This document shows, piece after piece, positions 25,425 to 33,572 of a stretch of 64,000 nt of DNA. Origin of the DNA: CAWKDC01 sp044445605 (GTDB taxonomy: Bacteria > Pseudomonadota > Gammaproteobacteria > JABCZS01); NCBI GenBank assembly GCA_044445605.1, contig JBIOEA010000003.1, forward strand, positions 1-64,000. Direction: 5' to 3'. Numbering within the stretch: position 1 is the first letter of the stretch; each line of letters begins with the position of its first letter. The notes under the pieces were generated by a model, which saw only the letters and a program-made list of their open reading frames with translations, did not search any database and was not told where the DNA came from. A program made the position numbers and the translations under genes.

Positions 25425-27107
25425 TTAGATTTCGTGGTGGCGGGACTTGGATATATGTTTCACCTCCGTGAAGCAATCATCGGACGCGCGGGCCTTATCC
25501 TCAGCCTTGCTCCATAGGCGGAATGTGCTGGGCTCATTCCACGTTTTCGTTTGATTATCAAATTTTCGCTGCAAAAGAAACCCATTACTTTTGGATGTAA
25601 AATAAACACCAAGATCTTTTCTTGGGTTCCAGTTTAGTGGCGTTAAGTTTTTCATATCAGCTTCTATGCCTTTCAAAAGAAATGCCTGTCGCTCAGGTGA
25701 AATGATTTGATCAAGCAGCGGCCTTGATTGATCTGACAATTGATAGCGCTCATTAAGTGTTTTCAAGGAAATAGATTCACTTTTCAATAAGCGCAGTAAT
25801 TTGATGTTATAATCAATCACGTTAACATTGAAGGCATAATATTCACGCACAACAATGCAACCAATTTTAGCCATAACTTCAATGTTATAGCCAGGTGGTA
25901 ATCCATAAATTTGTAGATAATGACACGTGTATCCTGTGATTTCATTAATTAACTGAGAAGCCTCTTCAATTTCACGGCGAAGTTGATTTTCATTTAATGA
26001 AAATAAAGCAGTTTCTTGGATGACGTGGCAAGACCACCTGTCGCGCATGTTAGGATTATCGTCATTATATTCGCATTTTTTACCAGAAACGATTCCTCTG
26101 GCGATCAATATGTCGGTCACAACATGAGCATAAATGTCTCGATGCTTTTTATCCTCTGGATGATGGTAATAGACATGTTCAGAACATAAATTGATCCCGT
26201 TAAAAAACCATTGAGCCTGTGTAAGTAACTTTAGCTTTGATGCATAACGCATCATTTTGAATTCATAATCATCCAAGGTCATATGCATTAATTCTCTTGG
26301 CATTTTTGTAATGATTTGATATTCATTTAGAACGTATGAGGGAAAGCCATCTAGGTAGCGTTTTTTCCATTCTTTAAGGTTTTCAAGTTGGTTTTTGATC
26401 AGAGGGTGTATTTCGTTGGGTGAATTTTCCAACATCAATTTTAATTGCTTTTGGTGTTCAGTAGTTCGCATTGAGGATGACAGTTCTTCAAGTGCGAGAT
26501 CCATTAACTGTTGAGAGCATAATAAATCGGCATTGACTATCAATTCAAGCACATCGTTTAAAGGCAGATATAGCCAGCGGGTATTTTCTTTGTTATGTAT
26601 TTTGTCAAGCAGAGATAATACCTGCTGTAGACCATGAGAAGTAATGGTAGCACTTAAGTCGATCTGGGTAGCAAAGCTCTCGTTCATGCCAATTTCAAAA
26701 AGTGCTCTAAAATATTCTGAATACCCTGCTAGTAATGTCTTGCTCACATATACAGAATAATTTCCAGATATTAACAGTTTGGTGTCAGCAGGGTAAAGCG
26801 CCGCTTCGGTTTGGCTTAAGATTATTTTAGATTCTGGCGCTGTGAAAATAATTTGCTCTACAGTATACGAAGCAATATCTCTGATGTACATGCCAAACAT
26901 ATGACCCGACATCCATAATAAGCCATCATCTTCACTAAATCCGGTCGAGCTGAGGCGGCTTATCGTTCCCGCCAACTGTTTCTCGTTTAGTTTGCCGCCA
27001 ACCATCTCCTTTTGATGCAAAATAACTTTTGTTTTTTCTTTATGCCATTTTTCTACTTGTGCGTATGTAGGTCGAGCATCTGTTCTGGTTGTTTCGTATC
27101 TTGGCAT
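25425..27107 (-). CDS. BTB/POZ-domain protein, candidate host-directed effector
   Basis: A 560-residue soluble protein. Residues about 108-212 follow the BTB/POZ pattern closely: a first strand, then VSKTLLAGYSEYFRALFEIG (matching HKxvLaarSpyFraLF), MNESFATQIDL, a spacer helix with LDKIHNKEN, and LNDVLELIVNADLLCSQQLMDLALEEL. In eukaryotes BTB domains dimerise and recruit Cullin-3 ubiquitin ligases, and they are rare in bacteria. The remaining 350 residues, probably helical, could bind a substrate but match nothing I know. AGGAGG precedes the ATG. Its promoter shares a 13-mer and a 20-bp dyad with the ADP-ribosyltransferase operon. Confidence 0.78.
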   Translation of the reverse strand: MPRYETTRTDARPTYAQVEKWHKEKTKVILHQKEMVGGKLNEKQLAGTISRLSSTGFSEDDGLLWMSGHMFGMYIRDIASYTVEQIIFTAPESKIILSQTEAALYPADTKLLISGNYSVYVSKTLLAGYSEYFRALFEIGMNESFATQIDLSATITSHGLQQVLSLLDKIHNKENTRWLYLPLNDVLELIVNADLLCSQQLMDLALEELSSSMRTTEHQKQLKLMLENSPNEIHPLIKNQLENLKEWKKRYLDGFPSYVLNEYQIITKMPRELMHMTLDDYEFKMMRYASKLKLLTQAQWFFNGINLCSEHVYYHHPEDKKHRDIYAHVVTDILIARGIVSGKKCEYNDDNPNMRDRWSCHVIQETALFSLNENQLRREIEEASQLINEITGYTCHYLQIYGLPPGYNIEVMAKIGCIVVREYYAFNVNVIDYNIKLLRLLKSESISLKTLNERYQLSDQSRPLLDQIISPERQAFLLKGIEADMKNLTPLNWNPRKDLGVYFTSKSNGFLLQRKFDNQTKTWNEPSTFRLWSKAEDKARASDDCFTEVKHISKSRHHEI

Positions 27108-27127
27108 GATATCCTCCTGTTGGGTTT

Positions 27128-27178
27128 AGCTATCTTACTACTGTTTTATGGGGAAGAGTAGGGGTGCGATTCCCCTAT
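27128..27178 (-). promoter_or_regulatory. Bipartite promoter of the BTB gene (20-bp dyad plus TAAGAT -10)
   Basis: Reverse strand: dyad ATAGGGGAATCGCACCCCTA (27159-27178) and TAGTAAGATAGCT (27128-27140), whose TAAGAT fits a -10 box. The first ten bases of the dyad and the 13-mer are separated by 28 bp, as at the ART operon. The dyad centre lies near -43 from the implied start. No good -35 hexamer is present, which suggests activator dependence. Confidence 0.65.
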
Positions 27179-27206
27179 CACATTGCATGGGTGTCATGGG
27201 AACGAA

Positions 27207-27226
27207 ATAGGGGATTTTCTCCCCTG
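27207..27226 (+). promoter_or_regulatory. Third copy of the 20-bp dyad, upstream of the PAS-LuxR gene
   Basis: ATAGGGGATTTTCTCCCCTG matches the dyads at 27159 and 33553 in the left half-site and CCC core. A -10-like TAAAAT lies at 27250. It shares the divergent intergenic region with the BTB promoter, so one regulator could act both ways. Confidence 0.55.
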
Positions 27227-27260
27227 GTGCAAAATCCTTTCCAAGTGATTAAAATACACA

Positions 27261-27289
27261 TTGACAGGTATTTCTATACTTGGTAAACT
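27261..27289 (+). promoter_or_regulatory. Sigma-70 promoter for the half-PAS/LuxR pair
   Basis: TTGACA, 17-bp spacer, TAAACT, ending 28 bp before the ATG at 27317. A good constitutive-type promoter downstream of the dyad. Confidence 0.6.
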
Positions 27290-27316
27290 AGCTTAATCAT
27301 CATTTAGGTGTATTCT

Positions 27317-27481
27317 ATGATAAATCAAGAAGTTAGCGCATTCTATGCAGCCTGCCGCAAAAGCGACAAGGGCCATTATCTTGAAGTGAACGATGACGTA
27401 CTCAAAGCGGTTGGGATAGCCTCTATAAACGATATAGTGGGCTTAAAAATTAGTAGGGATTTTTGGACGGGAGGTAGGTGA
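27317..27481 (+). CDS. Half-PAS small protein translationally coupled to the LuxR regulator
   Basis: A 54-residue protein. Its segment DKGHYLEVNDDVLKAVGIAS aligns with residues of the PAS domain of the next gene (DLRGYGLSVNETVLKSFGLKS), so it corresponds to the first half of a PAS fold. The stop overlaps the next start as TGATG, implying coupled translation. It may be a regulatory half-domain that pairs with the LuxR protein, or the remnant of a duplicated or frameshifted PAS gene. The upstream sigma-70 promoter supports real expression. Confidence 0.5.
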   Translation: MINQEVSAFYAACRKSDKGHYLEVNDDVLKAVGIASINDIVGLKISRDFWTGGR

Positions 27482-28035
27482 TGTTTCCTGACGTTTTTAA
27501 TCAGCACGAAAAAGTGACGGTTTACTCAAAAGATTTAAGAGGGTATGGTCTGTCGGTGAATGAAACCGTGCTTAAATCTTTCGGTTTAAAATCCGCATCG
27601 GAATATATAGGAAGAACAGATATGGATGTTCCGGGGCAAGCGCTATATGCGCCCATATGGATCGAAAATGATCGTCGTATCATGAAAAATGGCGTTGGTG
27701 AGATGTTATTTGAACTATGTAATTGTGATGGCACCCTTCAATGGTTCCGGAGCTACAAAACACCATTGTTTGGCCATGCAGGGAACGTGATAGGAATAAC
27801 GGGGATGTCACTCAAGATTTCAGACGCCAGTCTGATTCCTCTCACCAAGCAACAGACTGCATGCTTGAAATATTTAGGGATGGGCTTCACGCATAAACAA
27901 ATTGGCCTGCAGCTTGGCTTGTCCCAAAAAACGGTTGAACATTACTTGGAAGCCGTGAAATTGAAACTGAATTGCAAATCACGTGCAGATTTAATGCTGC
28001 AAGCGATTGAGCGAGGTTTAGTCACTGTTTTTTAA
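27481..28035 (+). CDS. PAS-domain LuxR-family transcriptional regulator
   Basis: A 184-residue protein. The PAS domain (about 5-115) includes VYSKDLRGYGLSVNETVLK, YIGRTDMDVPG and GVIGITG-like closing strands (NVIGITGMSLKI). A C-terminal GerE-type helix-turn-helix follows: LTKQQTACLKYLGMGFTHKQ, IGLQLGLSQKTVEHYLEAVK. It binds DNA in response to a ligand or redox cue. The ATG at 27481 has GGAGG six bases upstream and overlaps the preceding stop. It ends one base before the convergent 869-aa gene. Dyads of LuxR-box size occur in the promoters of its own unit, the BTB gene and the ART operon, so it is the best candidate local regulator. Confidence 0.85.
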   Translation: MFPDVFNQHEKVTVYSKDLRGYGLSVNETVLKSFGLKSASEYIGRTDMDVPGQALYAPIWIENDRRIMKNGVGEMLFELCNCDGTLQWFRSYKTPLFGHAGNVIGITGMSLKISDASLIPLTKQQTACLKYLGMGFTHKQIGLQLGLSQKTVEHYLEAVKLKLNCKSRADLMLQAIERGLVTVF

Positions 28036-30645
28036 TCAATGCGGCGTTGTCGCATTGGTAGGTGAAGTTCTTCCGCTTTGAGTGGACGATGCATTGCTGC
28101 TTCTCGCTGGCGATTGAAGCACTGTTGCGCGTGATGATCCGGAACGTGCTGCACCATTGTTACTTTGTTGCATCTGCAGAGAAAAAGCAAACATTTGTTG
28201 CAATTGATTCATTTGTGCAGAAAGTACTGCGTTTTGTCTCGTCAATTCCGTCACTTGGCGAGATTGCTCATCGATTTGTGCAGTTTGTTGTTTGACAGTT
28301 TGTATCAATGCGGCGACAAGCTGTTCGGCTGCAGGTGGAACAGGTTCGACTGCTGGCACAACAGGCGGATTGTCACGTATTTCACACGCGATGCGATGCT
28401 GTTCTCTGATGTCTGTCAAATATCCGTCATTAAAATTTGAATCCTCGGATACTGTAATGACATATAAATTATGATGTTTAGTCGCAGCATACTGAGGATT
28501 TTGAACTCCCTCGATCAGCTGCTGCCATGTAAGATTATTTCTGTTTTCTAAGTGCTCCATAATTTTAGACGAGTCATTCACGCTAACATGCGTATTTTGA
28601 CGAATGGATACAGGCCAATCATCCATCAGTGCGCTCAATAATCGTATAGATGCATCGATGGATGCTAAGGCCTCATCCTTTAATGTTATCCTCGATTGAG
28701 GATCGGTCAAAAGCTTCATAATGACTGCTTTTTTCTCCCTCTCAATTTCCGCCATGATCATGCCCCTAACCCGTATGAGAGAATCCTCAATGTCTGGGAC
28801 GGTTGGCTTTTGGACAAATATTTTTGTATTTGTTTGATGGTTTGTAGTAAATTCATCAAGTTGAATGATTCGTTCAGATCCATTGATTGTTGCTTTAAGT
28901 GTGTATGTATCGTCACTGATATAGGAAGACGGACCATTGCCAGTGGGGCCGCTTCCAGCAGACTCTGTGGGCTTTCTATATTTTATTTGTTGATGTGCAG
29001 TAATAGCAATGAGTCCAAGACGCTCGGCGAGGGCAAATACGTGGTGGTGAATAGGAATGGGATAGGTCGTATCTGTGCCTTTTTTAATTTGCTGAGCATA
29101 TCCATGATGCTCATTGACCCTACGTCGCGTATCTGTAGGATCAAGCCCCATAGATATAAAATCCGCATCGCTGTATCCGACTTGTGTCAGCGTGTATGGA
29201 ACGAAGTAAGTAACAGAATTTTCCCCTACACAATTCGGATTAACGCACATTAAATCGACATACTGCTTGAGCAATTGATCAAGAGGAAGAGAAATATCAC
29301 TGTGTCGTTCCTGAACCTTTTGAAACATCAGATCCTTCAGCATTTTCTGAATTTGCTGAATCCCTTCTTCATATAATTCAAAAACTGTATTGTATAATGG
29401 AATGGAATGCCTTTTTTCCAGCTCCCAAGCAATCTGATTATCAGCAGCAGCGATAATGGCATTGACAATGTGATTATCGGGGTCGCGCACCAAGCCAGGA
29501 CATGCTTGACGCAACAGCAAATAGTTTTTTGTTGCTTCTAACCATAGTTCTGGGTTGAACAATTCCTTCACATCGACATTTTTTGCAGCTTCACTCTTCA
29601 ATTGATTTTTGACAATATGGGCCAACATACCTTGCCATCCCATGATGCTATAGGGGTTGATATGATTCATCACATGGTTGATGATCGCATAGAGTTCAGA
29701 AGGTTGACGTGGTGTGTAGGCAAAAAATTTAACGCCTGTATGAATGGGGTTTGATGCTTTGCCATGAGGATGAATGGCCCATTGTTTGAGGGCGTTGGCA
29801 GTTTGTTGAATCTGTTCGCTCATATTTTCAGTCGTTCTACCCAAAAGGATATCGTCTGCACTGGACAGTAAATCTGAGAATGGCTGTAGTGCAATGAGTT
29901 CTTGGCCGTCTGTGAGGGTGCCTCCAAGGGCTTGAACATACCACGTCAACTTTTTTAGTTCATTTGAAATGTCACTATGCATTATAGAAATATACATTTG
30001 TGTATTGGCATTTTGTTTGAACATTGCATGTTGTGATTCATTGAGTGTTTTGAATCCATCATTAATGAGTTCAATCGTCATTTCATGATAGCCAAAACTT
30101 TTCTTAAAACCATTCTGCACATTCGTGTTTATGATGCCGAGAACGTTCATCATGGCATCAGCGAAAGAATTGTCAACCTTCTTCCGTTTAAGTGTGGAAT
30201 AAATGGAAAAGACGGCTAATGCTGCCGTCGCAACAGGGTTGATCAGTGCTGTTGCGCTTAAAGCCGAGGATGCTGCGGCCGCACCTGTGGCAGTTGCTGC
30301 TGTCGTCGCTGCTGTCGCCGCCGTAAAGCCAAGATAGGCGCTGTGGAGTTGCGTACCTGCTGATATTAGTTGTGCCCCATTGGCAAGGTTTTTATTCTTT
30401 GTTTCGACACCTAGTGCCTGGAAAACAGTACATAGCTTTTGTACGCCATCAATCTTATCCGCGGTGGCAGCGCGAGCATCATCGCTTAAGCCGCGTTGAT
30501 ACATAGCTGCAATTTGTTGAGAATCCGTTAAAAATGTGACTTTTTTTAATGCGGTTAAATTTGTTGTAATAGTGTCTTTGTGCCTGGGATCGTTTCGCAC
30601 TGATGGGGGAATCATATTGGCTAAGAATTTTTCTGGGGACTGCAT
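28036..30645 (-). CDS. Large helical hypothetical protein, third gene of the ART operon
   Basis: An 869-residue protein of unknown family. An Ala/Thr-rich hydrophobic stretch (about 105-150: alanine-rich, then VATAALAVFSIY) is followed by a basic KRKK and long predicted helices. A late proline-rich linker precedes a coiled coil (about 780-820: QTVKQQTAQIDEQSRQVTEL) and a Ser/Thr-rich tail. There is no signal peptide. A hydrophobic hairpin within long helices recalls alpha-pore-forming proteins, but this is speculative. It lies 32 bp after the 313-aa gene and is probably co-transcribed with the ADP-ribosyltransferase. Confidence 0.65.
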   Translation of the reverse strand: MQSPEKFLANMIPPSVRNDPRHKDTITTNLTALKKVTFLTDSQQIAAMYQRGLSDDARAATADKIDGVQKLCTVFQALGVETKNKNLANGAQLISAGTQLHSAYLGFTAATAATTAATATGAAAASSALSATALINPVATAALAVFSIYSTLKRKKVDNSFADAMMNVLGIINTNVQNGFKKSFGYHEMTIELINDGFKTLNESQHAMFKQNANTQMYISIMHSDISNELKKLTWYVQALGGTLTDGQELIALQPFSDLLSSADDILLGRTTENMSEQIQQTANALKQWAIHPHGKASNPIHTGVKFFAYTPRQPSELYAIINHVMNHINPYSIMGWQGMLAHIVKNQLKSEAAKNVDVKELFNPELWLEATKNYLLLRQACPGLVRDPDNHIVNAIIAAADNQIAWELEKRHSIPLYNTVFELYEEGIQQIQKMLKDLMFQKVQERHSDISLPLDQLLKQYVDLMCVNPNCVGENSVTYFVPYTLTQVGYSDADFISMGLDPTDTRRRVNEHHGYAQQIKKGTDTTYPIPIHHHVFALAERLGLIAITAHQQIKYRKPTESAGSGPTGNGPSSYISDDTYTLKATINGSERIIQLDEFTTNHQTNTKIFVQKPTVPDIEDSLIRVRGMIMAEIEREKKAVIMKLLTDPQSRITLKDEALASIDASIRLLSALMDDWPVSIRQNTHVSVNDSSKIMEHLENRNNLTWQQLIEGVQNPQYAATKHHNLYVITVSEDSNFNDGYLTDIREQHRIACEIRDNPPVVPAVEPVPPAAEQLVAALIQTVKQQTAQIDEQSRQVTELTRQNAVLSAQMNQLQQMFAFSLQMQQSNNGAARSGSSRATVLQSPARSSNASSTQSGRTSPTNATTPH

Positions 30646-30677
30646 AATGTTACCTGCTCGATGGTTAAATTAAATGG

Positions 30678-31619
30678 TTAATGCTTTCGTCGCATAGTTG
30701 AAGATCGCGTGAACGCACAAATATCTGCGGCTACGTTTGCTTTCTCTATAGGCGTGATATTCTTTCTGATTAGAATTTCGTCCTTGGCACTGCAGTTTAC
30801 ACCATCAATATTGGCTAACGCTTTTGTAATGGAGAGGCTGTCGTTATCGATCCAGGCCGCATCCAAAAATAATCGAAAGGCTGCTGGTGCATTTTGAGTT
30901 TTAAGTGTTTCACGAAGTGCGTTGATGGTTCCTAATGTAATAGCTGTTGTTGCGAAGTTTTTAGAATCACGTTGTGCGATTGCCTCGGCCTTTTTAAGGG
31001 ATCGCAATCCCTGAAACAGCGTTGCCTTTTCGTTTATCTTATCGTGGCTTTTTTCACAACCACATTGAATAGCATCGCCGACCATATGAGAAGCGGTATG
31101 CGTAGCAGTTATACCCGCAAACCCTACTAATGCGGCTGCATAGTATTGTCCTGAAGCGGCCAACGGGAAAGCGACAGACATGGTTGCACTACCGCCCAAT
31201 ATATTAGTCCCAAGTTGGCCGGCACTAGCCAATGCAGTGCAAACGCCTGATGCCGTGGATGGCAGTCCAGCCGCCGAACTTTCGTTATATCGATGAGTAG
31301 CATGATAGGCTGTTTCAGTCGTCGTAATTGCTTTGCCTGCGCCAAACGTTGGGATTCCAAATGCCTTAATAAATTTCACGGGTGTGATGATGAGTGCTTC
31401 TACAAGAGCTTGATTTAAGCCTATAGACGACGCCGACAGGTTTCGGTGACTAGTAAAGATTAATGTGCTAGGAATTGAGCTGGGTATAAATGAATAGATG
31501 ACGGGGCTTCCAGGAAGTGAAGCATCCGCCAATTTTCCCCAGCCGTTATTGCTTTTCAATATCATTTCGTTATTGGATTTCGTGGAACCCGTTCCGTGTT
31601 TTTTATCGCCTTTCATCAT
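30678..31619 (-). CDS. Hypothetical protein sharing its C-terminal module with the ART protein
   Basis: A 313-residue protein, second gene of the operon. A Gly/Ala-rich hydrophobic middle (about 120-185, including ALVGFAGITATHTASHMVGD) may insert in membranes. The C-terminal segment LFLDAAWIDNDSLSITKALA resembles LFVDAALLDNQKLRVTRALA in the preceding gene, with the same distance to a following Cys-Ser. The two proteins thus share a C-terminal module, perhaps a secretion or interaction signal. Family otherwise unknown. Confidence 0.6.
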   Translation of the reverse strand: MMKGDKKHGTGSTKSNNEMILKSNNGWGKLADASLPGSPVIYSFIPSSIPSTLIFTSHRNLSASSIGLNQALVEALIITPVKFIKAFGIPTFGAGKAITTTETAYHATHRYNESSAAGLPSTASGVCTALASAGQLGTNILGGSATMSVAFPLAASGQYYAAALVGFAGITATHTASHMVGDAIQCGCEKSHDKINEKATLFQGLRSLKKAEAIAQRDSKNFATTAITLGTINALRETLKTQNAPAAFRLFLDAAWIDNDSLSITKALANIDGVNCSAKDEILIRKNITPIEKANVAADICAFTRSSTMRRKH

Positions 31620-31704
31620 GATACCTCTTTGTGCTGGAATCGTTGCTCACCAAAGGCAACGAAGATGACGACGACGCTGCTGATGGTGCGGAATAAAGAA
31701 ACTA

Positions 31705-33492
31705 CTACATCTTAACTTTTTGATGCTGACTATCCGCCTTGCGTTCTGGTTTGGCTTGGCACTCTTTGATGACATCGTATCTTTTCATACGTGACAACGT
31801 CAGCACAGTCGCCTTGCTGCATGTCGACCCCATATCAGCCAGTGCTCTTGTGACCCTAAGTTTTTGATTATCCAATAATGCTGCATCTACGAATAATTCA
31901 GAACCTAATTCGACGTTGTTTGTCATAATGGCTTCACTTAATACTGCTGTCGTTCTGAATGCCGTTTCTTGGAGTGGAAACTCTGGACCGAATCGAAGAG
32001 AATGTTGCAACTGATATAAATGAAATAATGCCTCGCTTCGCGTAGTTACCCTATCTATTGCATTAAAAATCGGATCTTGATCTTTTAGTTCTGCAGATTC
32101 TTGAATGAAATTGTCACGATTATTTTTTTTTGAACTTTCGAGAGATCTTCTCATTAAAAATTCACGGTCATAAGCATCAAGTTCACTCGCACGATGAGAT
32201 CGGTCAATAGAGCGTACTGGTTTTAACACATTAGTCGCGAGTTGATCGCAACCTGTGCCTCCTATCACGCCACCTACAATCCATTCCCCAGCAGCACAAC
32301 CTAAAGAACCCCATGGGCCCAAAGGCGCACAAAAGATTGCACCTGCTTCACCATAAGCCGATCCTAGCAAAATAGCGCCACTCCACGATGCCGAAATCCA
32401 AAATATTTCCTTGGGAACCGGAAGATAGCTGCCTGTTTTTTTGCTTTCATCATAGGCCTGATACAACCTGAAACCATCAAATGTGGCTCCTACGCCTATT
32501 GCACCATATCCTAGATATCGTAGGCCCTGTGCAACACGAAAAACTAGAGGGGGTTTGTAATTTGGATTAGGGATAAATACATCTCCAACAACGCGCGGCT
32601 CCCCCTCACCAAAATTTCCTGTTAGTTCCCATGCGCCTTGAACATCTGTGTGCTTTATTCTGTGGGGAATGGCTGTTTCTTTTTCTGCTTTCCATCGGGC
32701 AAGATCTTTCAAGTCAATCTTTCGTCCTTTTTTTACCTCATGATCTAAGAACTTTTCTATATCAATGCTATTGGATTGAGGATTGATTTTATAAAGATAT
32801 GCTGTGGTTTTTTCTAATACGCGTGGAAATTCTGAAGCAATTTTTTCTGATTTAGATGTTGAAATATATGCGCTGTCAAGAAAGCCACCTCCCGTATCCC
32901 AAGGATCGAGATGGCTTATTAAATCTAAATTTTTACCCAGTGGTTTGAACCCCTTTGAAAAAATATTTTTTGGTTTTTGCTCCGTGCCGCGATACAAATA
33001 ATCGATGTTTAAATCAACGGGCGTTGTCCAGATGAGAGCACCTATCGCTCCGGTGTGTTGATTGTTTTGTACTGCACTCATCGCACTGGTCACTAAGGCC
33101 GTTGAAGTGCTTGGTGTAGTATGGTTGATGGGTGTGAATGAAGGGGAGTGCGGGAGGCTTATTCCGGCTAAATAATGACTTGAAGGTTTTGAGAGTGAGT
33201 TTGTATTGGGTAATGTAAAATTTGTAGTGGGTGAGAATGAGTTTGTCCGTGAGGTATTTAATGCCGTCAATGTCATAGAGGTTGAGGGCAGTGGTGGCAA
33301 TGTCATTGCCGAGAAGGATGGCGCATGTGGGAATGTCATCGAGGTTGAAGACAATGGGGGTAATGAGCTTGTCATGAATGATGTATGAGGGAATGTCATC
33401 GAGGTTGAAGACAGTGAGGGTAATGGGCTTGCCGCGAATGATGGCGCATGTGGAAATGTACCTTTACCCACGCTTGATTTTTTTCCAGACAT
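31705..33492 (-). CDS. Predicted mono-ADP-ribosyltransferase toxin (R-STS-ExE class)
   Basis: A 595-residue protein. Residues about 14-75 are three imperfect 20-21-residue repeats (FPHAPSF...LPPLSSTSMT). Residues about 160-310 show the R-S-E core: R168 in YLYRGTEQKPKNIFSKGF, S211-T212-S213 in SAYISTSKSEKIASEF, and E296-G297-E298 in FGEGEPRVVGDVF. The layout is that of cholera-toxin/scabin-like enzymes, in which ExE usually marks arginine (or base) specificity. A hydrophobic Gly-rich segment (about 385-420) and a C-terminal module shared with the next gene follow. No Sec signal is seen, so secretion by a specialised system is inferred. It heads a three-gene operon with a conserved promoter. 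Confidence 0.75.
   Translation of the reverse strand: MSGKKSSVGKGTFPHAPSFAASPLPSLSSTSMTFPHTSFMTSSLPPLSSTSMTFPHAPSFSAMTLPPLPSTSMTLTALNTSRTNSFSPTTNFTLPNTNSLSKPSSHYLAGISLPHSPSFTPINHTTPSTSTALVTSAMSAVQNNQHTGAIGALIWTTPVDLNIDYLYRGTEQKPKNIFSKGFKPLGKNLDLISHLDPWDTGGGFLDSAYISTSKSEKIASEFPRVLEKTTAYLYKINPQSNSIDIEKFLDHEVKKGRKIDLKDLARWKAEKETAIPHRIKHTDVQGAWELTGNFGEGEPRVVGDVFIPNPNYKPPLVFRVAQGLRYLGYGAIGVGATFDGFRLYQAYDESKKTGSYLPVPKEIFWISASWSGAILLGSAYGEAGAIFCAPLGPWGSLGCAAGEWIVGGVIGGTGCDQLATNVLKPVRSIDRSHRASELDAYDREFLMRRSLESSKKNNRDNFIQESAELKDQDPIFNAIDRVTTRSEALFHLYQLQHSLRFGPEFPLQETAFRTTAVLSEAIMTNNVELGSELFVDAALLDNQKLRVTRALADMGSTCSKATVLTLSRMKRYDVIKECQAKPERKADSQHQKVKM
33268..33459 (-). repeat. 60-63-bp tandem repeats in the 5' end of the ART gene
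   Basis: Three imperfect coding repeats give FPHAPSF, FPHTSF and FPHAPSF units, each ending SSTSMT or PSTSMT. Two copies are nearly identical over about 37 bp, so copy number may vary in frame. Confidence 0.8.
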
Positions 33493-33521
33493 AATATACC
33501 TTCTAAACTGTTAAATATAAC

Positions 33522-33572
33522 AGCTATCTTACTAGGTTTATTAAATAAATATTACGGGACAAATTCCCCTAT
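33522..33572 (-). promoter_or_regulatory. Bipartite promoter of the ART operon (20-bp dyad plus TAAGAT -10)
   Basis: Reverse strand: dyad ATAGGGGAATTTGTCCCGTA (33553-33572) and TAGTAAGATAGCT (33522-33534). The 13-mer is identical to that before the BTB gene, and the ATAGGGGAAT block is 28 bp upstream in both. The dyad centre again falls near -43. Confidence 0.65.

Noticed and set aside
33522..33572. PmrA-type regulatory site (paired TTAA half-sites), as known for Legionella and Coxiella effectors.
   Set aside because: Only a single TTAA-like half-site is present; the paired arrangement is missing here and before the BTB gene.
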